From Thermoleophilia bacterium (GTDB taxonomy: Bacteria; Actinomycetota; Thermoleophilia; RBG-16-64-13), in NCBI GenBank assembly GCA_026415615.1, contig JAOAGT010000001.1, positions 120,562 through 184,561 on the forward strand: 64,000 bases of DNA. The letters are read 5' to 3'. Of the stretch, positions 33,516 through 41,435 are shown piece by piece. Each line of letters starts with the position of its first letter. Within the stretch, counting starts at the first letter, position 1. The notes under the pieces were generated by a model. That model was not told the origin of the DNA and ran no database searches. It worked only from the letters and a program-made list of their open reading frames with translations. A program made the translations under genes and the position numbers.

Positions 33516-35189
33516 ATGAGAGTTACAAGGGATAGAGCGCAATGGGGGTTTGTGGTGCTTCTTGCGCTCAGCGTTATCGGATTAATGCTGTTCGTAGCAG
33601 CGTGCGGTGAAAAGGAAACTACCACGACCGGTGGAGCGACAACCGCAAGCTCGGCTTCTACTTCTACGAGTGCTCCGTCTACTGAGACTACCGGGGCTGG
33701 ATCTACTGAGACCACAGGGGCTGCGGCGGGTGACATAGAGGAAGTCGCTGTTGCGGTTTCTCTTGAACCTCAGTCCTTGGATCCGACTAGCAGTAAGTTC
33801 AACCCCATGAATTACCCTGTGCTGGCTAACATCTTTGACGCGCTTGTCAGCGTAAACAACACCGGCCAGCCTGACATGGGGAAAGGTGTGGCGGAATCTT
33901 GGACCATCTCACCAGATGGCCTAACCATCGAATTCAAGCTCAAAGAAGGGATCAAGTTCCATAGCGGCGATCCCCTGACCGCTGCCGATGTGGTCTTTAG
34001 CCATGAGCGCGCTGTGGCCAACAACCCTGAGTACGGAGGACTGTTTGCGCAAGGCTTTGACCATGTCGAGGCGGTGGACGACAGGACCGTCAAGTTTGTT
34101 TTCACCAAGCCGAACGTACTTTTCATGTATTCGGCTGCTCCCCATCTCTATCTGGTGTCCAAGGCGTACTACGATCGAGTGGGTGAGCAGGAGTTTGTCG
34201 CCAAGCCGGTTGGCACAGGCCCTTATAAGTTTGTGGAATGGAAAACGGGCGAATACTTAGATCTTGTTCGCTTCGACGAATATTGGGGCCAGAAACCGGC
34301 AGTGGTCAAGGGGCATATGGTTTTCGTTCCTGACCCCATGACTCGGGTGCAGATGCTGCAAGCTGGCGAAGTCAACCTCGTTGACACTACGCCTTGGGAT
34401 CAGGTCAACATGTTAAAAGAGAAGGGCTTTAACGTGGCCATTCTCGATTCTGCTCCGTCCATCTCGGTGCAGTTCCATACGAAGAATCCCAAGGCGCCGT
34501 GGGGCGATGTCCGCGTGCGTAAAGCCATTGCTCTAGCCATCGACAAGGAATCCATACAGAAAGATCTGTTCCACGGCGTTCCTGGCTTAAACGCCTGGCC
34601 TGCAGACTGGGAAGTGGGTTACAACCCAGAGCTGCAGCCATACCCGTTTGATCTAGAGCAGGCCAAGAAGCTGATGGCCGAAGCCGGCTATGCCAACGGC
34701 TTTAAGATGCCCCTCTACTACCCGATGATGGGCGCCGAGATGCAGCAAGCTGCCGAGGCGGTTTCACTATACCTGCAAGCGCTAAAGATCACCTGTGACG
34801 TCCAGGCTCTGGAAATGGGCAAGATGATGGAGTCCATGCGTACCTGGGCCATGGATCCCAACGCGCAAGTAGTGATAATTATGGGTCCGCTGATGAGAGG
34901 GTCGCCGGATCCGATCATCGGTCTCCAGCGGCAGTTCTATGGCAAGAACCCCATGGGCATGTACGAGAACCCGCAGGTCGATGCTGACATCGAGCAGGCG
35001 CTTGTCACCTACGACAACACCAAGCGTGGTCAGCTGATTGCTGATGCCTTCAAGCGGATCTACGAAGACGTGGCGGTAGCGCCAATTGTGGCTGGCGTAG
35101 TGGCTTATGCCACAAGTCCCGATCTGGTGTTCACCCCAGCAGCCTGTGATCCGGCGGTGCTTTACCTCAAGAACATTGCCCGGAAGTAA
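33516..35189 (+). CDS. ABC transporter substrate-binding lipoprotein, family 5 (oligopeptide type)
   Basis: 557 residues. The signal peptide ends in the lipobox FVAAC (lipidated C30), followed by a Thr/Ser-rich linker of about 35 residues. The body is the family 5 DppA/OppA fold: PQSLDPTSSKFNP, WTISPDGLTIEFKLKEGIKFHSGDPLTAADVVFS and RKAIALAIDKESI. Members bind peptides, nickel, sugars or small organic compounds, so the substrate is open. ATG at 33516 sits seven bases after AGGAGGTG; the longer frame from 33471 is unlikely. A strong GC hairpin follows, so this gene may be transcribed more than the rest of the operon. Confidence 0.93.
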   Translation: MRVTRDRAQWGFVVLLALSVIGLMLFVAACGEKETTTTGGATTASSASTSTSAPSTETTGAGSTETTGAAAGDIEEVAVAVSLEPQSLDPTSSKFNPMNYPVLANIFDALVSVNNTGQPDMGKGVAESWTISPDGLTIEFKLKEGIKFHSGDPLTAADVVFSHERAVANNPEYGGLFAQGFDHVEAVDDRTVKFVFTKPNVLFMYSAAPHLYLVSKAYYDRVGEQEFVAKPVGTGPYKFVEWKTGEYLDLVRFDEYWGQKPAVVKGHMVFVPDPMTRVQMLQAGEVNLVDTTPWDQVNMLKEKGFNVAILDSAPSISVQFHTKNPKAPWGDVRVRKAIALAIDKESIQKDLFHGVPGLNAWPADWEVGYNPELQPYPFDLEQAKKLMAEAGYANGFKMPLYYPMMGAEMQQAAEAVSLYLQALKITCDVQALEMGKMMESMRTWAMDPNAQVVIIMGPLMRGSPDPIIGLQRQFYGKNPMGMYENPQVDADIEQALVTYDNTKRGQLIADAFKRIYEDVAVAPIVAGVVAYATSPDLVFTPAACDPAVLYLKNIARK

Positions 35190-35245
35190 AGCTTGCGACA
35201 GAGGGGCCCCGCGCTGGTATGGCGGACTTGTGGGAAGGTGAAGTC

Positions 35246-35288
35246 AGGGGGCGCGGCCGGGGCCGGAAGCGGCCCGGCCGCGCCCCCT
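35246..35288 (+). terminator. GC-rich hairpin after the binding-protein gene (partial terminator)
   Basis: A perfect 16-bp stem (35246-35261 with 35273-35288, arm AGGGGGCGCGGCCGGG) and an 11-nt loop, 57 bases past the stop. The downstream bases CACTTTGTGGG are only weakly T-rich. Such elements after binding-protein genes often lower expression of the downstream permease genes or protect the upstream mRNA. Confidence 0.75.
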
Positions 35289-35373
35289 CACTTTGTGGGT
35301 CCTGCCAACAAGACGTGCATGTTCCGGGTGGTAAGGCGAGCAGGGAGCGTGCGTCTAGGGAGTTGCGAGTCAT

Positions 35374-36807
35374 ATGGCGGTAAGAGGGGTGTATACGGAA
35401 GCCGAGCGGCGCATGCTCGCTGAAGAGGCTAAGCGGTTTACGCAGATTGAAGGCTGGCATCAGCCTAAGCGGCCGATCGTTGCAACTGAGGAAGTTCTTA
35501 GGCGAGTGGGTCTGGGGGTAGATCCCTGGAACCCGCTCTGGCACGACGAGACTTATGCCCAAAGGACGCGGTGGGGCCGACTGCAGGCATTCCCCACTTT
35601 CCTAGGCTTCTTTGGTGAGACAGGAATCATGTCTCTTAGGGCTCCCGCAGAATGCGGGGAGCAATACATGATCTGGATGGGCGAAGACTACGAGTTCGAC
35701 CGGCCTGTATTGGCCGGAGACGCTATTAGGGTGTACCAGCATCGCCCCCAACTTTTGGACGTCACCCCGCTAGATGGCCAAGGTCCGCGCACTTACGGAC
35801 TAGTTGAGGGCGACCTAGAATATTTCGACCACGAAGGGCGCCGTCTGGGTCGACTGCGGAACTACGTGCAACGTACCTTCCGCTTTGAGCGACCAACGAT
35901 TCACCCGATGCCCGAATACACCTACACGAAGGAGGAGCTTCTCTACCTGGGCGAGTTGATGAAGGGCGAGAGAATTCGGGGTGCTGACACCCTTTACTGG
36001 GAAGACGTCGAGGTCGGTAGTCTACTGACTCCAATCGTAACTGGCCCCACTAGCATGGCTACCAATTCGTTACCGGCAGCCATTGTTCCAGATCCGGGCG
36101 ATTTCTTTGCCCACGCTCGCCAATTCTTCCTGGCCTCTCTTGGTGATCCCTTGGGCCCTGAGTTCATTCCGGATCCCACTGATCCAACGGGCAGTCATTA
36201 CCGAGTGCGGGGTGGGCCTATGGGGCGGCACTACTCAGACTTGGCTGCTCAGGCTGAGGGCGAGCCATGCGCTTGGCTGTTTGGAGTGGTTTCGCGATTT
36301 TCACTGTTGCGGGTTCTGACCAACTGGATGGGGGATGACGGCGTGGTTCGCCGCTTCTGCTGGCGCCACATGACTCGTACACGAGTGGGCGACGCAATGG
36401 TGGGTGAAGGTCGTGTGATGGCTCGACGCATCAAAGACGGTGAGCATTTGGTAGATCTACATCTTTGGCTACGCAACTTGCGAGGCAACATATCGGAGGC
36501 CGCCCTGGCCACGGTATGTCTTCTTTCTCGAGGGGAAGGTGCTCCCGAGGTACGTTCTGACGTAGCTGCGCAATTTGCGGTGGGCGATAAGGTTCGGCTA
36601 AGGCCCAAAGCGGAGTGGCCTAATCCCCCCGGTTTTCGCTTTGCTGGAGCCGAAGGCACGGTGGTTAAGTGGGTGGAATATGACGAACCCATGAAAGAGT
36701 TTCAGGGTCTTGTGGTCTGTGTCCGTATCGACAGGGCTTCCGGTGAAGCAGAGCCCTATGTGGGAAGCACGCTTATGTTTCTAAGCTCCGACTTGGAGCG
36801 CGTCTAG
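35374..36807 (+). CDS. Double-hotdog MaoC-like dehydratase/hydratase family protein
   Basis: 477 residues with two hotdog-like halves. The N-terminal half resembles the MaoC/FAS1-type dehydratase N domain (NPLWHDETYAQRTRWGRLQAFPTFL, then ECGEQYMIWMGEDYEFDRPVLAGDAIRV). The second (~200-420) has GGPMGRHYSDLAAQA and a WRHMTRTRVGDAMVGEGRV stretch like the substrate tunnel of MaoC domains. Relatives add water to, or remove it from, acyl-CoA thioesters. The last ~70 residues (~405-477) form an extra small domain. ATG lies 11 bases after AGGGAG. It sits between the binding-protein and permease genes of an ABC operon, which is unusual and suggests the imported compound is metabolised as a CoA ester. 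Confidence 0.75.
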   Translation: MAVRGVYTEAERRMLAEEAKRFTQIEGWHQPKRPIVATEEVLRRVGLGVDPWNPLWHDETYAQRTRWGRLQAFPTFLGFFGETGIMSLRAPAECGEQYMIWMGEDYEFDRPVLAGDAIRVYQHRPQLLDVTPLDGQGPRTYGLVEGDLEYFDHEGRRLGRLRNYVQRTFRFERPTIHPMPEYTYTKEELLYLGELMKGERIRGADTLYWEDVEVGSLLTPIVTGPTSMATNSLPAAIVPDPGDFFAHARQFFLASLGDPLGPEFIPDPTDPTGSHYRVRGGPMGRHYSDLAAQAEGEPCAWLFGVVSRFSLLRVLTNWMGDDGVVRRFCWRHMTRTRVGDAMVGEGRVMARRIKDGEHLVDLHLWLRNLRGNISEAALATVCLLSRGEGAPEVRSDVAAQFAVGDKVRLRPKAEWPNPPGFRFAGAEGTVVKWVEYDEPMKEFQGLVVCVRIDRASGEAEPYVGSTLMFLSSDLERV

Positions 36808-36832
36808 GTCGGTCGGAGGCGGAAGGTCGCAC

Positions 36833-37750
36833 GTGAGACGGTTCATCGTCAAGCGTTTGATCCTGGCAGTCATAACCTTGCTCGGGGTTAGCCTCATTGT
36901 GTTTGTGGCTGCGCGTTTGACTGGGGACCCGGTGTTACTCTTTGCGCCCACCACGGCTACGGAAGAACAGTTAGATGAGCTGCGGGCCAAAATGGGACTG
37001 GATAAGCCTATCCCGGTGCAGTTTCTCATCTTTCTGCGCGATGCGGTTCGCGGCGATTTTGGAATCTCACTTCGCTACAGCCAACCGGCAATGACATTAG
37101 CTTTGAAGCGCTTAGGGCCCACACTTGAGCTCGCTGCCTACGCCTTCATCCTGGGTCTTCTTGGTGGCGTATTCCTTGGGATTACCTCAGCCACTCGTCC
37201 TGGGTCCATTCGTGAACGAGCAGGAACTACTTTCGCCATGCTGGGCTTATCTGTGCCTGGCTTCTGGCTTGCGGTAATCCTCATGCTTGTGTTTGCCGTC
37301 CACCTTCATTGGTTTCCGACCAGCGGAAGAGAGGGGGCTTTGTCTAGGGTTCTGCCCACCGTATCAGTGGCCTGGGTGGCTGTAGCTCAGATCATGCGGG
37401 TGACGCGCTCGGCAATGCTTGAAGTGCTGGGGAGTGACTACATGAAAATGGCGCGCATCAAGGGCCTAAAGGAACGCGTAGTTATCTGGAAGCATGCTCT
37501 GCGCAACGCGTTGGTGCCGGTTCTCGGGATCGCGGGGTTCTTGGTGGCCATGTTGATTGGCGGTCTTGCCCTGGTGGAAAGCGTATTCCGATGGCCGGGC
37601 ATTGGCAGCCTGTTGATTGAGGCGGTATTTGCTCGCGATTTTCCGCTCGTGCAGGCAGGCGTGCTGTTGGTCTCGGCAGTGGTGATTCTTATCAACCTGG
37701 CGGTCGACCTGCTTTACGGTGTGGTCGACCCACGCATCAGATATGAGTGA
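36833..37750 (+). CDS. Oligopeptide-type ABC transporter permease (DppB-like)
   Basis: 305 residues with six membrane helices. The N-terminal MRRFIVKRLILAVITLLGVSL is typical of DppB. The EAA loop that contacts the ATPase is visible near 195-225 (DYMKMARIKGLKERVVIWKHALRNALVPV). The start is GTG behind GGAGG/GGAAGG. First of the two permeases, 25 bases after the hotdog gene. Confidence 0.94.
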   Translation: MRRFIVKRLILAVITLLGVSLIVFVAARLTGDPVLLFAPTTATEEQLDELRAKMGLDKPIPVQFLIFLRDAVRGDFGISLRYSQPAMTLALKRLGPTLELAAYAFILGLLGGVFLGITSATRPGSIRERAGTTFAMLGLSVPGFWLAVILMLVFAVHLHWFPTSGREGALSRVLPTVSVAWVAVAQIMRVTRSAMLEVLGSDYMKMARIKGLKERVVIWKHALRNALVPVLGIAGFLVAMLIGGLALVESVFRWPGIGSLLIEAVFARDFPLVQAGVLLVSAVVILINLAVDLLYGVVDPRIRYE

Positions 37751-37776
37751 GGGCTCCCACGTGGTGATCATGGGCG

Positions 37777-38712
37777 ATGGTCGCGCGGCTTTTTAAACAA
37801 AGAACTCTTCTTAAACAAGGGACTCTCGGCTCTGCCGCGGCAGGACTGCCCGATCTTGCGGCTCTTGAGCGGGCCGCCAGGCGCGGTCGACGCCGGGTTC
37901 CGATCGGAGCCATGATCCTCCTTGCTCCCCTTGTCATCTTTGGCCTTTTCGGTCCGTGGATAGCTCCCCACGAGATCATGATTGTGGACTCAGCCAACGC
38001 TTTACGTCCCCCGGCCTGGATGGAGGGAGGAAGCTGGTCTTACCTGCTGGGTACCGACAAGTTTGGCCGAGACTTGCTAAGTGTACTCATGGTTGGAGCT
38101 CGAACATCCCTCATTGTGTGCGTAGTGGGAGTGTTGTTTGCCGGACTGATTGGCGTAGTGTTGGGACTGCTGGCCGGGTACTTCGGCAAATGGGTCGACA
38201 ATCTAATCATGCGCATTGTCGACATCGTCATGTCCATCCCTGGCATCTTGTTCATGCTTCTTCTCGCCGCAGCGCTTGGTCCTGGGATCAAAACCATCAT
38301 CATTTCCATGGGGCTACTCATGTGGTGTGGGTACACGCGCGTGATGCGGGGAGAGGTGCTTAGCATTAAAGAGCGGGATTTTGTCGCGATGGCTAAAGTG
38401 ATGGGTATAAGCCGCACCCGCATCCTGGTGCGTCACATTCTGCCCAGTGTGGGGAGCACGGTGATAATCATGGCTACTCTCCAGGCGGGCGGCGCCATCA
38501 TGATGGAGGGCGGTCTCTCCTTCCTGGGGCTCGGTGTGCAGCCACCTTACACTACCTGGGGGCGCATCATCGCGGAGAACCGTAATGTCATGACTACGGC
38601 CTGGTGGGTGCCGGTTTTTGCCGGTCTCTTGCTCATCATGGCTATCTGGGGCTTTAACGTGCTGGGTGACTGGCTGCGAGACGTGCTTGATCCCAAGTTG
38701 AGACGTCGATGA
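37777..38712 (+). CDS. Oligopeptide-type ABC transporter permease (DppC-like)
   Basis: 311 residues. A hydrophilic N-terminal stretch of about 40 is followed by six helices and a DppC-type LLGTDKFGRDLLSVLMVGARTSL motif. The EAA loop is KERDFVAMAKVMGISRTRILVRHILP. It partners the preceding permease to form the channel. Ends in an ATGA overlap with the next gene. Confidence 0.94.
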   Translation: MVARLFKQRTLLKQGTLGSAAAGLPDLAALERAARRGRRRVPIGAMILLAPLVIFGLFGPWIAPHEIMIVDSANALRPPAWMEGGSWSYLLGTDKFGRDLLSVLMVGARTSLIVCVVGVLFAGLIGVVLGLLAGYFGKWVDNLIMRIVDIVMSIPGILFMLLLAAALGPGIKTIIISMGLLMWCGYTRVMRGEVLSIKERDFVAMAKVMGISRTRILVRHILPSVGSTVIIMATLQAGGAIMMEGGLSFLGLGVQPPYTTWGRIIAENRNVMTTAWWVPVFAGLLLIMAIWGFNVLGDWLRDVLDPKLRRR

Positions 38713-39758
38713 AGACCGGGAAGACTTCGCTGATGACCGAGTGGCAGCTAGCAAGAAACGGTAATCCCCCTCTCCTTGATCCCCCTCTCCTTGACGTCAG
38801 AGAGCTTCGCACCTACGCCTTCACGAAGAGCGGCGTGGTGAGAGCGGTGGACGGAGTGTCGTTTTGTGTGCGTCACGGGGAGGCCATGGGGCTAGTGGGA
38901 GAGTCGGGCTGCGGCAAGAGTATGACTTGTCACTCCATAATCGGTTTGCTTCCTCCTCAGGTAAGGGTGGTGGGCGGCAGTGTCCTGTTTGAGGGTGTGG
39001 ACCTGCTCCTCAAACCCCCTGCCGAGATGTCGGCCTACCGCGGCAAAGAGATTGCCATGATCCTTCAGGACCCGCTTATGTCTCTTAACCCGGTCTACAC
39101 GGTTGGCAACCAGGTAGCCGAAGTGTTTCGGCTTGAAAGGCCCAGACCCAAGAAACAGCGGATCACCGAGAAAGTTGTTGAGATTCTCACTCGTGTCAAG
39201 ATTCCTGCAGCTGAGCGGCGCCTGCGCAACTATCCGTTTGAGTTTAGCGGCGGAATGCGGCAGCGTGTGGTGGCAGCCATGGCCATGGCTCGTTCTCCCA
39301 AGCTGCTCATCGCTGACGAACCCACCACGGCCTTGGACGTAACTATCCAGGATCAGTTCTTGAGGCTGCTCAAAGAAATGCAGCAAGAATCTGGGATGGC
39401 CCTACTTTTGGTGACCCACAACTTGGGTATAGTGGCGGAAACCTGCGACTCGGTGGCCATAATGTACGCTGGCCGGATAGTAGAGAGTGGCTCGGTGGAG
39501 CGCGTGTTCAACCAGCCTGCTCACCCTTATACTCAAGGGCTAATGGAAGCAATTCCTCGGATTGGCGTGCGCAAGAAGCGCCTTTTCCAAATCGAAGGTG
39601 AGCCCCCCGACCTTTGCTGTCTCCCAACTGGTTGCTACTTTCATCCTCGTTGTGTCCATGCCACAGAACGGTGCCGCTCGGAGTATCCGCCGACGGTGAA
39701 GGTTCCAGGGGGCGGTGAGGCCGCCTGTTGGTTGCTCGTGGAGGGAGTTGCACCGTGA
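38709..39758 (+). CDS. Oligopeptide-type ABC transporter ATPase (DppD-like)
   Basis: 349 residues. Walker A is GESGCGKS, the Q-loop is LQDPLMSLNPVY, the signature FSGGMRQRV, Walker B LLIADEPTTALD and the switch His in LLVTHNLG. The C-terminal oligo_HPY region has YTQGLMEAIPRIG and three to four Cys (CCLPTGCYFHPRCVHATERC) that may bind an Fe-S cluster as in related DppD proteins. The N-terminus contains a duplicated LLDPPLLD encoded by a 15-bp tandem repeat. ATG overlaps the permease stop. Confidence 0.95.
   Translation: MKTGKTSLMTEWQLARNGNPPLLDPPLLDVRELRTYAFTKSGVVRAVDGVSFCVRHGEAMGLVGESGCGKSMTCHSIIGLLPPQVRVVGGSVLFEGVDLLLKPPAEMSAYRGKEIAMILQDPLMSLNPVYTVGNQVAEVFRLERPRPKKQRITEKVVEILTRVKIPAAERRLRNYPFEFSGGMRQRVVAAMAMARSPKLLIADEPTTALDVTIQDQFLRLLKEMQQESGMALLLVTHNLGIVAETCDSVAIMYAGRIVESGSVERVFNQPAHPYTQGLMEAIPRIGVRKKRLFQIEGEPPDLCCLPTGCYFHPRCVHATERCRSEYPPTVKVPGGGEAACWLLVEGVAP
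38766..38795 (+). repeat. 15-bp tandem duplication in the ABC ATPase gene
   Basis: CCCCCTCTCCTTGAT (38766) is followed at once by CCCCCTCTCCTTGAC (38781). It keeps the frame and doubles the PPLLD motif at the N-terminus, before the nucleotide-binding core. Confidence 0.9.
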
Positions 39759-40762
39759 GCGACCTTCTCGTAGTTCGAGACCTAAGCAAGCACTATCGAA
39801 TCCGTACGGGCGGATTCTTCCTGCGTAAACACAAGTCTCTTCGAGCTGTCGACGGGGTTTCCCTTGCTATCAAGGAACGGGCTTGCTTCGGGATAGTGGG
39901 TGAGACTGGAAGCGGCAAGACAACTCTCTCCAAGCTGGTACTCATGCTGGAGAAGCCGACTGCGGGAGACATTTGGTTTGAAGGTCAGAGAATCGCTGAC
40001 TTTGATCGACGGAAGGTTAGGTGGTATCGCACTCGGGTAGGTGCTGTTTTTCAGGACGCGGGCAACTCCTTGGACCCACGCATGAAAGTCAAGGACATTG
40101 TGGCCGAACCCCTGCGGGCTCACGCAAAGAGACTTTCGCGGAAAGACGTACGAGCGCTCACTCGGGACGCTCTGCAAAAGGTTGGTTTGGGCGACGTGTT
40201 TCTTGAACGCTATCCCCATGAGCTAAGCGGGGGTCAGAAACAGCGGGTAGCCATCGCTCGAGCTTTGATTCTGGAACCGTCGCTGGTTATCTTGGACGAG
40301 CCAGTGTCGGCGCTTGACGTGTCGATACAGGCCCAGATTCTCAACCTGCTGGCGGACATTCAAGAAGCGCATGGGCTTACTTACTTGATCATCTCCCATG
40401 ACCTGGCCATGCTATATCACCTAACCACCCAGATTGCGGTGATGTACATGGGGAAAATTGTAGAGATGGGGGATACAGAGGAAGTGTTCCGTGAGCCGCT
40501 TCATCCCTACACGCGAGCTCTTTTTGCTGCCATACCACAGCCTGTGCCGGGGCGGAAGAAGGAGACTCCAGCCTTGTCAGGTGAGATAGGCGATCCGTTG
40601 GACCCACCGCCCGGATGTCGCTTCTGCCCGCGCTGTCCGGTTAGGCAAGAAGGATGTAGCCAGCAGATGCCGCGTCTTGTTGAAGTGCGCAGCAATCATG
40701 CGGTAGCCTGCCTGGCGTGCAGTGACGGCCAAGAAATAGGCGGCCAGGCGGACAAGAACTAG
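39755..40762 (+). CDS. Oligopeptide-type ABC transporter ATPase (DppF-like)
   Basis: 335 residues. Walker A is GETGSGKTT, the Q-loop FQDAGNSLDPRM, the signature LSGGQKQRV, Walker B LVILDEPVSALD and the His switch in LIISHDLAM. A C-terminal oligo_HPY zone follows with CRFCPRCPVRQEGC. The start is GTG in a GTGA overlap with the preceding ATPase, seven bases after GGAGGGAG; the longer frame lies inside that gene. Completes the importer with its heterodimeric ATPase. Confidence 0.95.
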   Translation: MSDLLVVRDLSKHYRIRTGGFFLRKHKSLRAVDGVSLAIKERACFGIVGETGSGKTTLSKLVLMLEKPTAGDIWFEGQRIADFDRRKVRWYRTRVGAVFQDAGNSLDPRMKVKDIVAEPLRAHAKRLSRKDVRALTRDALQKVGLGDVFLERYPHELSGGQKQRVAIARALILEPSLVILDEPVSALDVSIQAQILNLLADIQEAHGLTYLIISHDLAMLYHLTTQIAVMYMGKIVEMGDTEEVFREPLHPYTRALFAAIPQPVPGRKKETPALSGEIGDPLDPPPGCRFCPRCPVRQEGCSQQMPRLVEVRSNHAVACLACSDGQEIGGQADKN

Positions 40763-40793
40763 GCCGCGAAGCTCTTATCGCTGAGAGGGAGAC

Positions 40794-41321
40794 ATGGTGA
40801 TACCTGTGCCACCAGAAAACGCTAGAGATTGGCACCCGATTCCGTTGCCCGATGACGAGCAGAAGCTTGATGAGTCGATACTAGAGGCGTTCTTGGAATT
40901 TCAGAAGGCGGTTGACCTTCACCAGCGCCTGGTTTTGCAGAATCTTTGTGACGGGGGTACGCAACCGGCTCAGGTTACGCTTCTTCGAGTGGTAGCAACT
41001 TACCCGGGTCTTTCACAGCGGGAGATTGCCGACATGCTGGGACTCTCGCGTGCGCGCGTGACCAGGATTCTGCAAGGGCTCGAGGATATGGGGGCGATTA
41101 AACGGATTCGCGACGACAACGACCAGCGGGTAACCCGGGTGTACCTGACTGAGACCGGTAAGGAGATTGATGCAAGCAAAGAGGCTCTGCGCCTCGAGCA
41201 TATCAACCTGGTCTTTGGCAGTCTTAGCGAGAAGGAACGCAAGGAGCTGCGCCGTTCGCTGTCGGCGGTCAGTCGGGCTATCCAGGGTTTGATTCGGACG
41301 GACGGGAAGCCGGGTTCGTAG
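40794..41321 (+). CDS. MarR-family transcription regulator
   Basis: 175 residues. A winged helix lies at about 55-130 (LSQREIADMLGLSRARVTRILQGLEDMGAIKR, wing DDNDQRVTRVYLTETG), flanked by dimerisation helices. It lies 31 bases downstream of the last ABC gene on the same strand, so it probably controls the importer operon in response to its substrate or a CoA-ester derivative. The N-terminal ~40 residues are an acidic Pro-rich extension. The ATG has GAGGGAG just upstream. Confidence 0.92.
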   Translation: MVIPVPPENARDWHPIPLPDDEQKLDESILEAFLEFQKAVDLHQRLVLQNLCDGGTQPAQVTLLRVVATYPGLSQREIADMLGLSRARVTRILQGLEDMGAIKRIRDDNDQRVTRVYLTETGKEIDASKEALRLEHINLVFGSLSEKERKELRRSLSAVSRAIQGLIRTDGKPGS

Positions 41322-41324
41322 CGT

Positions 41325-41362
41325 AAGCGGCGGGGCAGCGCACCTGCGCGGCCCCGCCGCTT
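41325..41362 (+). terminator. Hairpin after the MarR gene
   Basis: A 12-bp stem (AAGCGGCGGGGC, 41325-41336, with 41351-41362) and an inner GCGCA/TGCGC pairing, four bases after the stop. The descending arm ends in TT only. Probably closes the ABC operon, facing the convergent beta-helix gene. Confidence 0.75.
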
Positions 41363-41435
41363 CCCGGATCACTGATTCGGTCGAGTTCCGTCTGGCGGCC
41401 TAGGTATTAGCCCGTGAGCGATTTGGGTTACCACA

